64,000 nt of DNA from Deinandra increscens subsp. villosa (taxonomy: Eukaryota; Streptophyta; Magnoliopsida; Asterales; Asteraceae). The position numbers and the translations under genes were made by a program. The first letter of the stretch is position 1, and the number at the start of each line of letters is the position of its first letter. Positions 1 through 12,901 of the stretch are shown piece by piece. The stretch covers positions 67,209,880 through 67,273,879 of the forward strand of contig JBCNJP010000003.1 in the NCBI GenBank assembly GCA_039602395.1, given 5' to 3'. The notes beneath the pieces are model-generated. The model saw nothing but the letters and a program-made list of their open reading frames with translations, did not search any database and was not told the DNA's origin.

Positions 1-96
1 GGATATCCGAGTTTCAGATATCCGAAATTCCGGATATCCGAAATTTTCGGATAATTCGGATACGGATTCGGACTCGGATATTTTTGAACACCCCTA
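1..96. mobile_element. End of a hAT-like element, cut by the window edge
   Basis: The first 80 bases are degenerate copies of GGATATCCGAA-type units. They end at about position 96 with CACCCCTA, which read on the other strand is TAGGGGTGTTCA, a terminus common in plant hAT-type elements with subterminal repeats. Only one end is in the window, so the target duplication cannot be tested. The family assignment is inference. Confidence 0.4.
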
Positions 97-1050
97 GCCA
101 AAAGCACCATATAGTAACCATAAAAATAACTCAGATCAGAAAACTGAACATCACAACAAAACATAACACATCCCAGCAGATATCAAAGTTAACCATCATC
201 GTTCAAATCTAACAGTTACTGACAATTAAGGCTGCCATACGAAGATCATAACCAAAGAGGGCAAATTAAATAATAGCCTTCAAGCCACAAAGCCCACACA
301 AACATTTGGGGGGTTTTCAGAAACCCTAGATACGTAAATACTAACATGCAAAACAGAATAAACAGTCATTGCCAAATCAAAGAAACAATCAAAATAAAAG
401 ATGGTTTCGTAGAGTGCGGTGACGGCGATATACAATAACTTAGTGAGAGGGCAAACCCAACCGAACAGTTCCACTGGAATAAAAAACTTAGCTAATTTAT
501 GTCTCCGAAACCAAGTTCAAACCTGCAATTGTACATCAATGAGCAACACACTTTAATTGATCAAGCATAACGTCATTCAGATCTAACATCGGTTAAGCCA
601 AAATCATACGGAAATCGAAGATGAGAGCGTGTGAAGGTTGGGATCACATCGCCGTTCACTGTAATAAAGACCGGCGGCAGCAACACCAAACCCTAACGAC
701 ACTCAGATCTAATACCGATGAAGCCAAAATGGGGCAGAAATCGAAGATGGGAGTGTGTGAGGGCCGAGGCCACATCGCCGGTCACCATGCAACAACGTCA
801 CGGTAAGCAACGACAGCGTCCACCAAACCCAAACATACACAGGCACAACAAGAGGGCGGAAAACCACCGCCACACAGCCAGAGCAAGAGGCCACAACCAC
901 TGCATCAGATTTCTTCGATGAAAAAGAGAGAAGAAAGTATTCTTCATCAGAAAGAAATAGAAGATGAGAGTACTGAAGACACAGGTTGAGAGTGACGGTG
1001 AAGATCTAGAAATCATATAGGTAAAAGAAGAAAAATGATATCATCCTTAA
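97..1050. other. Intergenic, no convincing gene; imperfect tandem duplication inside
   Basis: No open frame here resembles a known protein. Positions 574-660 and 700-786 are two diverged copies of one 87-bp segment at a spacing of 126 bp; each holds CAGATCTAA and, further on, AAATCGAAGATG. The short open frames on both strands in 621-1016 overlap one another and are probably chance or decayed coding sequence. Confidence 0.5.
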
Positions 1051-2203
1051 GGCTATGTGTAATCGGGCGTGATAACACCCAAACCCCCACCATAGCGCCC
1101 CATATAGCGCCCCTAGGCACCCCCCGGGGCGCCATGTTGTGTTTTTTGTGGGTGTGGCGTTACCTACATGGCGCCTCTTCCCCCTTGACTTTTAAAAAAT
1201 GGCCGTTGGAATATATATCCGTTGGGGGGCCATTAATACATTTTTTTTTTATGTTATATTTTTTTTTGATATAAAAAGAGTGATACCCCCATTTTTTTAA
1301 CAACACTTCTTCACTCTCCTCTACTATATTTCTTCCAAGTTTTTTTAAGAAAATGCAAGGAGGAGGACCATCATCAAACACGCCCTTCCAACCTCCCCGT
1401 CGTACGAACGGTAACCCCGATGATGACGGGTTGTTCGCGTACATGGCGAATTTAGGATCACCGCCAATGCAACAACCGTTTCAAACAAACTTCCCGCAAG
1501 GCATGGGGTTTAATCCCTTTGTTCAACATTCTTTTTCTCCGTTTCAAGCATTCCAACAACAAAACTCATTTCAACAACAAACCTTCCAACAAAACAATCC
1601 ATTTCAAGCTTCTCAATCGCCCTCGCCTCGACCTACACCATCACCCACGTCGAGCCTCGTCGACCACCTAGTCGAGATTTCACGAAGGCTCAAAGGGCTT
1701 CGTCGTCGTCAAGTCGTTCCACCGCCACCACCGTCTCAAATATCACCAAGCTTCAAGAGGAGATGAATGAAAAGCTAGACACGATGGTGAGTTTGCGTCG
1801 AGAACAAACGGGGTTAGTCAAACGGCGTATAATGCACCAAGATTTACATGAGCTTCGACAACCACTCCCGGATGACGAGCCTGCGCGTACGATCGCAATA
1901 AAACTTAGGGAGGAAATCGCGAAGAGTTACATGAGTGGCTAGTAGGGTTGTTTTTTTTTTTATGTTATGTGTCGTTTTTTTTATGTCATGTTATTTGTTT
2001 AACTAGTATCTTTTTATTTTAATTGAAGTTTTAAAATTTTATAATTTATTTTATTTTATTAGTTGACTAAAAAAAAATATGATTAGGTAATGATTAGTGG
2101 GGCTTTATGGTTACACACTTGAGATGTTATAACCCCCCTATGCCATGTCATCGCCACATGACGCATAATGCCCCATGGTGGGGCTTGATGACTACACATA
2201 GCC
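1051..2203. mobile_element. Non-autonomous PIF/Harbinger-like DNA transposon
   Basis: The ends are inverted repeats: GGCTATGTGTAATC on the left, and GGCTATGTGTAGTC when the right end is read on the minus strand. Both ends are flanked by TAA (1048-1050 and 2204-2206), the TWA target duplication typical of PIF/Harbinger elements. The 1,153-bp element has no transposase. It carries the remnant of a glutamine- and proline-rich protein (see 1353-1940), of a kind often found beside plant PIF/Harbinger elements. It lies about 200 bp upstream of the TIO transcription unit. Confidence 0.8.
1353..1940 (+). pseudogene. Remnant of a PIF/Harbinger-associated Q/P-rich protein
   Basis: An ATG at 1353 opens 137 codons. 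An N-terminal proline/glycine stretch is followed by a region rich in QQNPF-like and FQQQ repeats (about residues 45-90), then a Ser/Pro linker. The reading frame then shifts. From about 1745 to 1940 another frame carries a Glu/Arg-rich tail containing the RRIMHQDLHELR-type sequence seen at the end of Myb/SANT-like proteins annotated in Asteraceae genomes. The central DNA-binding domain expected between the two parts is absent. I read this as an internally deleted, frameshifted accessory ORF of the surrounding transposon. Function is inferred from resemblance only; a host gene is unlikely because the frame lies wholly within the inverted ends. Confidence 0.5.
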
Positions 2204-2206
2204 TAA

Positions 2207-2400
2207 TGCATGATAGTAATTCATTGATTAAAGAAAATAGCTCTCACATTTTTACTGGACCAAACGATACGGTAAATGTGTGAGAGGGACCTTAAATATG
2301 TTTTGTTAATATATATATATATATAATATATATAATATATAATATAAATAACTAAACAAGTTACAACCCAAAAATAACATCAAAACAAGCTGTCTCTCTC
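2207..2400 (+). promoter_or_regulatory. AT-rich probable promoter region of TIO
   Basis: This stretch between the transposon and the first transcribed part of TIO includes an AT-alternating tract at about 2309-2348. A CT-rich stretch follows at 2391-2402, common near plant transcription start sites. No single TATA box can be chosen because the whole tract is TA-rich. Confidence 0.35.
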
Positions 2401-3431
2401 ACCCGACTCCATCATTCAACTTTGTTCAACGGGTCTGACGAGCGGGAAAGAAAGAGTATCATTTCAAATCCTCCATTTGCCACTCGCCATTTTATCATCT
2501 CTCTCATCTTCTTCTAGGGTTCGCTTATCATTTCGATCCAGCTTCATCTTCAACTTCTCGATCTACTACTGTGGTACGTTTTTCTTCGCTTTGTTGCTGT
2601 CCAATTACAATTACAATTACAATGACAATGGTGTCTTGAATCCTTACAAATCAAAGTAAAGTAACTACTAACAAGAGATACGCTTGTTTGTATTTGCTCG
2701 TTTTCGGCCTTTCATCACTGTTGGCGACGGTTGGCTGTGAGCCCTAAGACTACTTGATTTGGGGTCATAAATGATGAATCAACCGTCTACTAGCAACCCT
2801 AAACTCGATTTCTTGCTACATGCTTTCGATATTGTTTGATTGGGTGTTTTTTGTTAATATTTGGCACTAGGATCCTGATTGAACGCTTGATTTCTGCATT
2901 CATACTTTTTCTGACTCGAATTGTGAGTAATCTAGATCTTTATCCACTGCTGACGCTTTATGGATTTCCTGTTCGCTTCAGCTATTTTATGACATCTAGG
3001 ACCTGCTAACTACTCTACACGCAGTCATAACACTCTGTATGATTGTTTTCTCTTCAAGTTGGTTAGGCTAACACCGCTGATATGGAAATCAGTTACTTAT
3101 TTTATGGTATTTCTAGTACTTTGTGAAAATATCAGCTTGTTGCTCCTTTGTTTTGGTCTAGTGAGGCAGCAAAGTATAATAGAGCATATCTGTAATTTAC
3201 TCAAAGTAGGAAGAGTTTTTAAGTTCAACAATTCAAATGCTTCTCTCTTATTTGTCAAATCATCTTTTGAAATACCTATCTTACTTTCTAGATAGAACAT
3301 TGTTGCATACTAATTACATATCATGTTATGATGCATACTCCGACACTATTTAGCAAAGTCACAATAAAATGGTAGTGATAAATTTATGCAGTTCATAATC
3401 ACTGTTTGCAGTAATATTCAAAGATACAGAA
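2401..3431 (+). other. Probable 5' untranslated exon and leader intron of TIO
   Basis: A CT-rich, ATG-poor stretch at about 2401-2574 is followed by a possible donor (GTACGT at about 2575). A good acceptor (CTGTTTGCAG) ends at 3411, leaving 20 bases of leader before the start codon at 3432. A leader intron of about 0.84 kb is plausible for a plant housekeeping gene. This is inferred from splice signals only; the short open frames inside have no recognisable product. Confidence 0.4.
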
Positions 3432-6400
3432 ATGGGGGTGGAGAATTACCATGTTATAGAGCTTGTAGGGGAAGGATCTTTTGGAAAAGTATACAAGGGA
3501 AGAAGAAAGTTCACCGGCCAGGTATATGCAGCTTCATATTTATCATCCTTTTTTCTTGTTATCATTCATGTGGTAGTTATATTAGTTTTGTTTTGATATT
3601 CTTTTGTCTATATTTTTTAGACTGTAGCCATGAAATTCATCCTAAAGCATGGTAAAAGCGAAAAGGACATTCAAAATCTTAGACAAGAAATTGAGGTATT
3701 TATGTTATTCTTTATAAATTTAGTTCTCCTAATATATGTGTTGGGATTGGAACTTATATGATATCTACCTTTTGCAGATCTTGAGAAAGCTGAAGCATGA
3801 AAATATTATTCAGATGTTAGACTCCTTTGAAAGTCCACAGGAATTCTGTGTTGTTACTGAATTTGCCCAGGTAACTAACTTTGTTATTTTTCTCATAACC
3901 CTTCTTCGGTTTCCTTTATACGTATAAGCTTTTTATTACTAAATAAAAACGTAAGGGCAGTGTGCCATTATAAGTAGTCTATTAACACTGTCTGATTTTA
4001 CCTGCTATTAATTGAATGCGTTTCCATCCAGGGTGAATTATTTGAGATCCTGGAAGATGATAAGTGCCTTCCTGAAGATGAAGTGCAGAAAATTGCAAAG
4101 CAGTTGGTTTGTTACTAACCTAGCTTTACATTTCTGCCAAATGTCACCATATATAAAGCGAGTGCAACTTACCTACACTGTAACTATACAACTATAGTCT
4201 CTTTGCACAATTGGTATAGAAGCTTGGCACGTGTCTCTCCATAATAGGATTAGGCATTCGTACATTTTAGCTACTGCAGATCATATGTTACTGATATTTC
4301 TTTATTAAACTTTTATATGCCATCCGAAAATATTCAGGTGAGGGCATTGCACTATCTGCATTCCAATCGTATAATTCATCGTGACATGAAGCCGCAAAAC
4401 ATCTTGATTTGTGCCGGGGGTGTTGTTAAGGTTGGTTAGAAACTCAGCAACAACTTTATTTAATAACGCAGATTATACGAGTCATTATGATTAATTATAT
4501 ATATAGCTAGATATTCCCATTTCCTGTTAGTAGAAGCCAACTTCTTTCTCTTGTAGTTTGCTAAAAATGTTCACTGACTTTCCATAAATGCATCTACTTG
4601 ATTATTTAAGTTTCATGTATCAGCCATAACAATTTTTCTTTGTGACTAATTTGGCAGCATATTCATAATATCCTTTATTAAATTACACAATGTTAATCCA
4701 TCTCTAGTTGTAAGTTTATGAACTTGGCTCCATATATGCACCTTATGTTAAACTGTTAAAGGGCAAGTGTATAAAGTATAAACAGTCTGGGAGAAGGCTT
4801 TTTTTTTTAACATGAACTGTTACATTGTAACATTTTGTTTTTTCATTTTAATCATTAGCCATAACCATTCCTCTTTTTTCTTATTAAACAGCTATGTGAT
4901 TTTGGGTTTGCACGTGCTATGTCAAATAATACCGTTGTTTTACGGTCAATAAAAGGTACCATTAGCCTCAGTACCGTTCTTTTATAAGAAGGTTTTTAAC
5001 TACTATATACGTAATTATTCATTTAATCATATTCTTTTCAGGCACTCCATTGTACATGGCTCCGGAACTTGTACGAGAGCAACCTTACACCCATACTGTT
5101 GATCTATGGTCTCTTGGGGTTATTCTGTAAGTTATTTGTTTTTGGGGAACGATATCAATTTTTCTGAAAAGGAAAGCTTATTTTCGTGCTGTCTTTCTAG
5201 CGTTGGCTTATTTTCTTTTTAGATTACTTTTGGGGGGGGGGGGGGGGGGGGGGATAAACAAACCAAAGCTGTAACTTGTACCATAACAAATTTGACATTT
5301 GTGTTTTCTTGGATGGAGCTTAAATGTGTGGTAGATGTTTACTGACCTATAGATTAAATATAATGATGTTTGGTGTGTACTTTTTTCCTGCAAGTTATCC
5401 ATGAAATATGATTGTTGAATTGAATTCAAAATCGTTAATTTGAATTCGTTTGATTTGTTTTCAGGTATGAATTATTTGTTGGCCAGCCTCCTTTTTACAC
5501 TAACTCAGTATATGCACTTATCCGCCATATCATTAAGGTATGAGCCCCTAAACCAAATTCACCTGTAAAACATGATTCTTTGATCTACAAATTCATTTTT
5601 ATGATACTTCCAGGATCCAGTGAAGTATCCTGAAACAATGAGTGCAAATTTCAGAAGCTTCCTTAGGGGGTTGCTAAATAAGGTATAATTGCAAATATCT
5701 GAAGTAGTTATATTTTGCATGCATTTTTGTTTAATTACATTCGACCAAAAACTCTTATCAAATTCATGAGAGCAGGATCCTAATAGCAGGCTGACATGGC
5801 CCAAGCTTCTTGATCATCCATTTGTTGCAGAAACTCTCGAAGATGTTGAGGCTAGGGTACTCATCTAACCTCTTTTATTTACTTTTAAGTCAAGTTTGTA
5901 GGCCTAATCACACAATATGACAATTTGGGTATGCTATGTATTACAAGAAGTTGGGCGCCAATGCTGCTGCTTCTAGAGGAAGTGATGCTGCTTGGAAAGG
6001 GGAACAACATGTACAGACAACTGGTCTGACCTCTGCAAGTCCGGAAGGTAAGGCCTTCAATGCAATTATACTAGATTACTTACTGATCTTGAACAAGCAT
6101 AGCTAAATTAAGAGAAATTACTGCAGGTAGAAGCCGAACTCCCACAACAATGGATGCAAATACCATAGATTTGGGTCAACACCCGGCTTTTGATTGTTCT
6201 TCACCAGAACCCAACTCTCAGAGGGTTTCTGACAGTGACAATGTACAATCAGGTAAATTAAACCTCACGTCTTGATTGTTTATATTACAATCTGAAAGTC
6301 TCTAGTGTATTACACAGGATGTCTTAAAAAATAATATAATTAATAACTTCGTATATAACTATTATCATATTTTTTAAGCATAAATTTAAACGTAAACACA

Positions 6401-9400
6401 TAATAAATAATGAAATTTCTATTATAAAATTATATATTAAGATAATATATAATAATATATAATTGAACTCTTATTATAATTGATTTAAGTTTAAAAAAAA
6501 GAAGATTTGTATTTTTGATATTTAATTATATAATTTAACTTTCTAAAATCATTAGGAGAGATGGTTGGTATATAATAGGGGAGAGAGGTGGAGAAATTTT
6601 GATGAGAGTGAATGTAGGGATGACACGTGGCATTTAGGATTTTTGTTTATTTTATAGTATAAGTAGATGAGTTCATATCATATCCTTCACTTTTTCTTCA
6701 TGCTAATTTTATTATGTATTTCAGTTTCACCACTTATTGATGATATCTAATTCTTTGAGGTATCAAAATTTAGGTGAAGTTTCTGCTCCAGGATTGTGAA
6801 TTTTTAAATACTGGAGTACTGGACTATTTATTGCTCAGAAGTCACAACCGCTATTCGTTATTGTTGTATTTGTTTTAGCTAGAAGTACATACTCTATTTC
6901 TTTAGAGCACATAGCTATAATCTGGTTGGTGAGTCTTATTTAGAGAGTAACATTGTTTGTTATTGTAAGAGGAACTAATATGATAAACTAATAATGCAAC
7001 TAAATTGTGTAATCTTGGATGTCTCTGGAAGGATGATGAAATAGAGTAAAGACGTGGGAGATAATGAATATATGAGAAGGAAATCATAGACGGGAAAGAC
7101 ATGGATGATGGGACAACTCATCATCCATAATTATTCTTATCTGATTATACTTTCCTGTAATAAGGCACAATGGAAGTAGTATATTGTAGAACTTGATGCA
7201 TACCGATTATTAAGCATAGTATGTTATACATAAACACTTCACAACAGTTGTTTTAGATTTGTTCATATAAATATTAAGGTGAGGATGCATGACTGATTCT
7301 ATTCTGTTATCAGGTTGCCAGCTACTGGTCAAATTGGAAAATAACTCTCGCACTGTTAAGGGTGCTAAGTTAATCGGCCAAGATAATGAAGCACTATCAG
7401 TGATCTTGCTGCCTCTCAAAAATCGGCAGTGCAGGTAAAACTTAGTTTTTTAAAATTTTTGAAGATTTTCATAAGTGTAAAAAGTTTTAACATAATGTTA
7501 GACGATTGTTTCTTGTAATTGTACTCTCAGATATCTACTAGTTATCTTACAAGGTTTAAAATTGTTCAGGGATCAAGATGTTCTCTCTGCAAACCAGTCC
7601 TTGAATATTCTTTCAAACTTAGTTGCTGCTGGTGCCATTAATTCTACAGGAGTTCTTGATGAAATTTTTTGGGAACTTATTGGATTTACTTCTAATATTC
7701 TTCGCCTAAAAATTTCAGATTATAATGAATTGCTGGTAAAGGTATGTTACTATGTAATAACTTATGGTTTTCTCTGTATTTCATTTTCTGTCATGTTTTC
7801 CTTGTGTTAAAATTTTAAAATGTCTCCAGGATATTATTAAATATGTTTCTCATTTACATCGTATGTGCAGTGTTTCTCAGTTATAAAAAAGTTATTGGAT
7901 AACTGTGGAGGTGGGTTTGGAGATTCATACATCAGGCACTGGGTTGCTATGGTAGAGCTTTATAAAGAGGTAATGCTCTAAACTGTGGAATGGGGATGTA
8001 TATAATTAGTGCAAAACTTCTTAGATTTACTAATTTTTTTTAATTTCTCAAACTTTGGTATTTGTAGGTTTCTAGTTCCACAGAAGATGCATCTGGAAGA
8101 CTTCTATTTGAATCAGTTGCCTGTATTACTGTTATAGCATCTCGTGCAGCGCAAGGTCTGAAAGCTTCTTTAGCCACCAAGCGCGCTGACTCCGCGATCA
8201 ATGGTCTTAAAGAGATACTAGATCACGCTAAATCATCAGGATTAGCAGATACTTTGCTTTCGCACTTAGTGAGTTGTGGCACAAGTCTCATGTCTGGCTC
8301 GTCGGATTTGTTACGTGCTGCTTGTGAAGCATGCAGGGCTATATGGTCATTGATGGATGCATTCGAGATTCAGTCTGCAAATGAAAATGCGCATGTGTTT
8401 CCATTGAGCTCAATGTATTCCCACTCGTTGGATCGGCTTAACATTAATGAAGATGGATCTGTACCATTGATTGGTACAGATTCTAAAAAAATAGTTGATG
8501 GGGTTACACAAGAATTTCTCAGATCCAGAGCTGTACAAGTTGCTTTTTACTATTGTCTTCGGCAACGCTTAGAGGCTGCATGGTCTTCTGCTATTCAGGT
8601 GATTATTTTTGTTGATTAATGCATAGTTATCTAAGGCGCAAGGCGTACTTAAGGCGCATAGGGTCCGCCTAGTGCCTAGGCGATAGGCGCAAAAAAAGCG
8701 TGGGCCTTAGAAAAAAAAGCGCCTCAAATAAAAAAATTAAAAAGTATATATAAAATACCAAAATGACAAATATTAGTTAGAACTGTTTCAGTTCTTAAAA
8801 AGAATTATCAAAATATTATCATCATAAGTTTAAACTATCTAAAATCAAAATTAAAATGGTACTTTTAGGTAAAATAGTAGGAAAAGTGGAAAACTGTGTA
8901 CTTTTTGCTTTTGCCTGCTGCAAAGAAAAGACATCAAGAAAAGAAAATAGTATAGCTATCTCTCTGTCTATCACTCTATCATCTCTCTTTCATTTCTACT
9001 TTTCTGTTCTTTCATTTTTCTCTTAAACATCGCTGGAGCAAACAAGAACATCACCGGAGGAGACGAAAAATAGACAAAAACAGAACAAACTGTCACCATG
9101 TGTCAACCAAAAAGGAAGAAATAAAGAGCTATGTTGAGTCTCTCCGTAATCCGGCTGCAAACCAGCCGGAATCTCGCCGGAATCCCGCCGGAATATTGCC
9201 AGAAACTACGTCAAACCTGGCGCCTTTATTACCTAGGAAGACTAAGCGCAGTTACTGCGCATCGCCCATATTTTGCGCCTAGGCGCCAAAAGCGAGCGCT
9301 TTTAACAACTATGGATTAATGTTAACTGCTAGACAAGGCATAATGGGTTGGGCCGACCTGACACACTTATTGGCCAAAATTACATTTTGTTTTTTATAAA

Positions 9401-12105
9401 TACTTAGTGTGTTAAATATGATAACATAAGTTATATATAGCTAGTAACAATTTAATTTTTTTTGAATACAGTGAGTTAGGAGGTTTTATGCATTGAAATA
9501 CACCTGGGGCTATGTTGGCACCGTTCTCCCCAATTTGAGTTGTTTCTGTTTTAAGCTAGTTACATACACACACACACACCCTGTTACATAACTCAATCTT
9601 TCATTACATGAAGAGTGATGCGATTCTTTTCTTGTTTTAGATTATCTTAAGGTGCTGCCTGCATAATAGCTCAGTTAGTGGTGTTTTATGTGGTCTCCCT
9701 GGTTCTTTACCTGTTACCACAGTTGTCAGTGGTGGTGGTGATAGTACAATCATCTCAGAGATCTTTTCAATACTATCTCTTTGTGCTTCCATGGACAGAC
9801 CTCCACAAACGGCGGACACAAACAATCTGAAAAGTAAAATATCAAATCCATGTGCCCTAGTTTGCCATTCATGCCTTCTACTCACCGCAATTGCACAATC
9901 ACTAAAGTCAACTGGAAGGAACTCTGCACTTTTCATGCTTACGTCATCATCAAAAAGACAACACTCTCGCCTCTCTGACCTTGCCCACCACTATTCTTTA
10001 TGTGACAGAATACAGAATTCCTTTCAGCCTCATTCCATGTCCGCGATGTTGGCATTTTCTTCAATTTTGTCCCTTGAAAGTAATTCTTCTGTTGAAACAT
10101 CAATATCAGAAATAGCTGTGCCTCTAATTCCACGAAGTGCTACACTCTGTGATTATTTGAGGACTTTAACAGATAACAACAATGGAAACAAGCTCTCATA
10201 TTGGCACGGCTTTAGGGATGGCTGTGTAGGTTTGTTAGATTCCAGACTACTGTGGGGTGGTGCTTTAGCAGTTCAACAGTTGTGTGCCAGTGGTATTCCC
10301 CAAACTCTTATTAATGTGTTGGGAAACAACCATTCAGATCAAAATCAAATTGGACTATCACCGGTTGGGGTTGTATGGACTGTTTCATCACTATGCCAGT
10401 GTCTGCCAGGTGGCAGTTCAACTTTTCGCCAGGTGTTGCTTAAAAGGGAGCATGTGAAACTTTTGGCTGATTTAATATCAGATATACATCTTAAGCTTAT
10501 AAGATGTTGGGGTGGACCCGGTGGAGGAAAAAATGGAATAAGAGATACAGTTAATTCTGTTATCAATCTTCTGGCATTTCCATTTGTGGCAGTACAAAAT
10601 GTGACAAATCCTCCATCTACTGCTACTGGTACCACTACTGGTACGGCTGCTTCAGTAAATAGTGGTTTTCTTTTGAATGTTGGGTCCCCTGGTGGTAAAG
10701 TTTGTGCCGATGACAAAGAGTTGATTAAATCAATAGAAGCAAGCATGGAGAAATATATTAAAATCCTTCTTGAGGTCAGTACTTTCTTAATCTTTATCGA
10801 ATTGATTTCATTTGACTTTTTTGCGTTGATGCTAATTTTGCAAATACTGCTTTTATATCTGCAGGTAGGAATTCCGGGCCATATAATCCAGTGCTTAAAA
10901 CATGTTGACTTAAAGGATGCTGCAAGACCTGTCGCGTTTCTAGCCAAAATGACAGGTCACGGGCCACTGGTTGTACAACTTCTTGGCAAAGGTCTGCTAA
11001 ATCCAAATTTGATGAAAAGGTTGCTTGATAATTCTTCACCAAGAGAAGTCAAGCTAGATGTTCTAATGATAATTTCAGATGTAGCTCGTATGCATAAGGT
11101 TAGTGATTGTTGGACTGATTGGTAGCAATTTTTGATAACTGACTTTTACTAATTTTAATTAAAAAAACATTTCCATGCAGGATTTTTATGCACACATCAA
11201 GGGAGCAGACATCTTAGAACTCTTGAAAGGCTTTCTTACTCATGAAGATCCTAATATACGTGCCAAGACATGCAGTGCACTTGGAAACATGTGCCGACAT
11301 AACTCCTACTTCTATAGCTCATTGGTATAGAAGCCAACCGATATTTGCTTACAAAAATAATCATTCAACAAATTACTTAACGACTCTAGAATTAGTTACC
11401 ATAACCTGGCCCTTTTTTTTTTCTTGTTTCTTACAGGCAAAGCATGATATCATCAGTCTCTTGGTTGATCGCTGCTCTGACAGGGACAAACGCACCCGTA
11501 AATTTGCTTGTTTTGCAGTAAGATGAGACTCTGTTTTATTAATTACAACAATATGTTTCTCCTGAATTGTCACTTGCTGACTTTTGTGTTTCTAAACAGA
11601 TCGGTAATGCCGCATATCATAATGACTTCTTTTACGAAGAGCTGAGGGGATGTATACCTCACCTAGCAAGCTTGCTGCTTTCGGAGGAAGAAGACAAAAC
11701 AAAGGCAAATGCATCAGGTGCTCTTAGCAATCTGGTTCGCAACTCCAACAAACTCAGTCAAGATATGGTTTTTAAAGGTGCAATGCAGGTAGGTACCTTT
11801 GACTTTTAAAACCATGTTATTAGTATTACAATAGGGTTATCGACTAATTACGCCTGTGGTTTTTGCAGGCTTTGTTGAAGCTAGTAGCAGATTGTTCTGT
11901 TATTGCTCCCAACCCAAGTAGGATGAGTGAGTCGCCTCTAAAAATAGCTCTTTTTGCATTGTGTAAGATGTGCACTCATGCACCATGTCGACAGTTCTTG
12001 CGTGCGTCTGATTTGTACCCAGTAATTGTAACACTCCGTGAGTCTGGAGATGAAACGATTGCAAAGTATGCTTCTGCCATTCTCAAAACAACCGCTCAAC
12101 CTTAG
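3432..12105 (+). CDS. TIO: FUSED-family serine/threonine kinase TIO (TWO-IN-ONE), 22 exons
   Basis: Plant FUSED kinase that works with kinesin-12 motors at the phragmoplast midline in cell-plate expansion and gametophytic cytokinesis (family knowledge). Exons from splice signals: 3432-3521, 3621-3695, 3778-3870, 4032-4106, 4338-4430, 4892-4955, 5042-5126, 5465-5537, 5614-5682, 5776-5856, 5948-6047, 6127-6252, 7314-7434, 7570-7741, 7871-7969, 8068-8598, 9641-10774, 10865-11098, 11181-11324, 11437-11517, 11600-11788, 11869-12105. They sum to 3,966 bases, 1,321 codons plus stop, about the length of Arabidopsis TIO. Kinase domain at residues 6-256: glycine loop GEGSFGKVY (13-21), Lys35, HRDMKPQN with Asp127, DFG at 145-147, APE at 170-172. 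The C-terminal thousand residues are helical, armadillo/HEAT-like (for example 880-1320). The start is fixed by the conserved MGVENYHVIELVGEG opening. No frameshift or stop; introns carry transposon insertions. Confidence 0.95.
5232..5254 (+). repeat. Poly-G run of 23 bases in TIO intron 7
   Basis: An uninterrupted G tract lies between the donor at 5127 and the acceptor ending at 5464. Such runs are prone to slippage and sequencing error and can form a G-quadruplex in RNA. Its true length is uncertain. Confidence 0.8.
6310..6672 (-). mobile_element. Possible Helitron-like insertion in TIO intron 12
   Basis: Intron 12 (6253-7313) is unusually long and AT-rich. On the minus strand, from about 6670, the sequence starts TCTACTTATACTATAAAA and continues with a CCACGTGTCATC block, similar to many eudicot Helitron 5' ends, preceded by A as expected for an A/T insertion site. 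I could not find a convincing hairpin plus CTRR terminus on the other side, so both the boundaries and the class are tentative. Confidence 0.3.
8622..9313. mobile_element. Non-autonomous hAT element in TIO intron 16
   Basis: This 692-bp insertion is flanked by a perfect 8-bp duplication GATTAATG (8614-8621 and 9314-9321), the hAT hallmark. The terminal inverted repeats are CATAGTTATCTAAGGCGC on the left and CATAGTTGTTAAAAGCGC on the right, read inward. Subterminal regions are full of GGCGC and CCTAGGCG motifs. No transposase frame is present; the short frames at 9100-9319 are not recognisable. It lies in the 1,042-bp intron between exons 16 and 17 and leaves both splice sites intact. Confidence 0.88.
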
Positions 12106-12680
12106 TTCAAATCAACTATCTGTTTGTTTGATAGTCCAAGCAGTCATAACTTCCAAATTTGTTGAATCTGTAGATCAAGGAAAGGAGGGTGTTTGGATGT
12201 AAATAAGCAATTTTCATAATTGTATTTGTAATGATGTGCATACAATGGTTTTTTGGTTGAATAACACTTATGAATTTATGATGCAATGTTTGTTTGATTC
12301 ATAGTCTTATTCTGCTGAGTAGTCTTGAATGCGCTTTCCAAGTAAGTGCCTTCCACTCATTTTATAAAACAACCCCAATCGACTTTTAAAAAATTAACGA
12401 ACACGATATTTCAAATAAGTTCAACGAAACGTGATTTACAAAACTTTTGATATCGTGTTCAGATGGCATCTATTTAAATCTCGTATTCATCTTGACCTCT
12501 AAACTTAAAGTCTTGTTTTGTTTGGTTAACAGAATTCATGGGATTCTGGATGGAACTGGAATTGATTCTGTCAAAGTTTATGTTTGGTTGGAAGAAAGTG
12601 CAAAGGGAAGTGAAATTCATTCCCTCAATCACGGGGAGATAAAGAAATAGATTGAAGCGAGCACTTGCGCCCTTATCTTA
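12106..12680 (+). other. TIO 3' untranslated region and flank; no gene
   Basis: After the TAG at 12103-12105 the sequence is AT-rich and non-coding. The first 150-200 bases probably form the 3' UTR. I see no second gene up to the CAAGG target site of the Copia element at 12681-12685. Confidence 0.5.
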
Positions 12681-12685
12681 CAAGG

Positions 12686-12894
12686 TGTAATTGGTAATCA
12701 GATAGACAGAGAGAATATGAACTGATATTCTATTAACTTGATGATTTACATAGCATATACATAACATTTATACAAGGATTCAAACAACTACTGTTACACC
12801 TAAAAGTAAATACCCAACCACTTGTGAACAAGTGTATCTGACGATCTTGACTTTAGATGACTAATAAATGAGAATACAGAGATATACTTTAACA
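12686..12894 (-). repeat. Copia-1 3' LTR
   Basis: This 209-bp LTR begins TGTTAAAG and ends ACCAATTACA on the element's strand. It is preceded (element orientation) by a GAGGGGGAG polypurine tract. It pairs with the 5' LTR at 31941-32149. Confidence 0.93.
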
Positions 12895-12901
12895 CTCCCC
12901 C

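Noticed and set aside
9791..11125. Stand-alone 444-codon gene
   Set aside because: It is the in-frame body of TIO exon 17 read on through intron 17 into exon 18, which happens to lack a stop.
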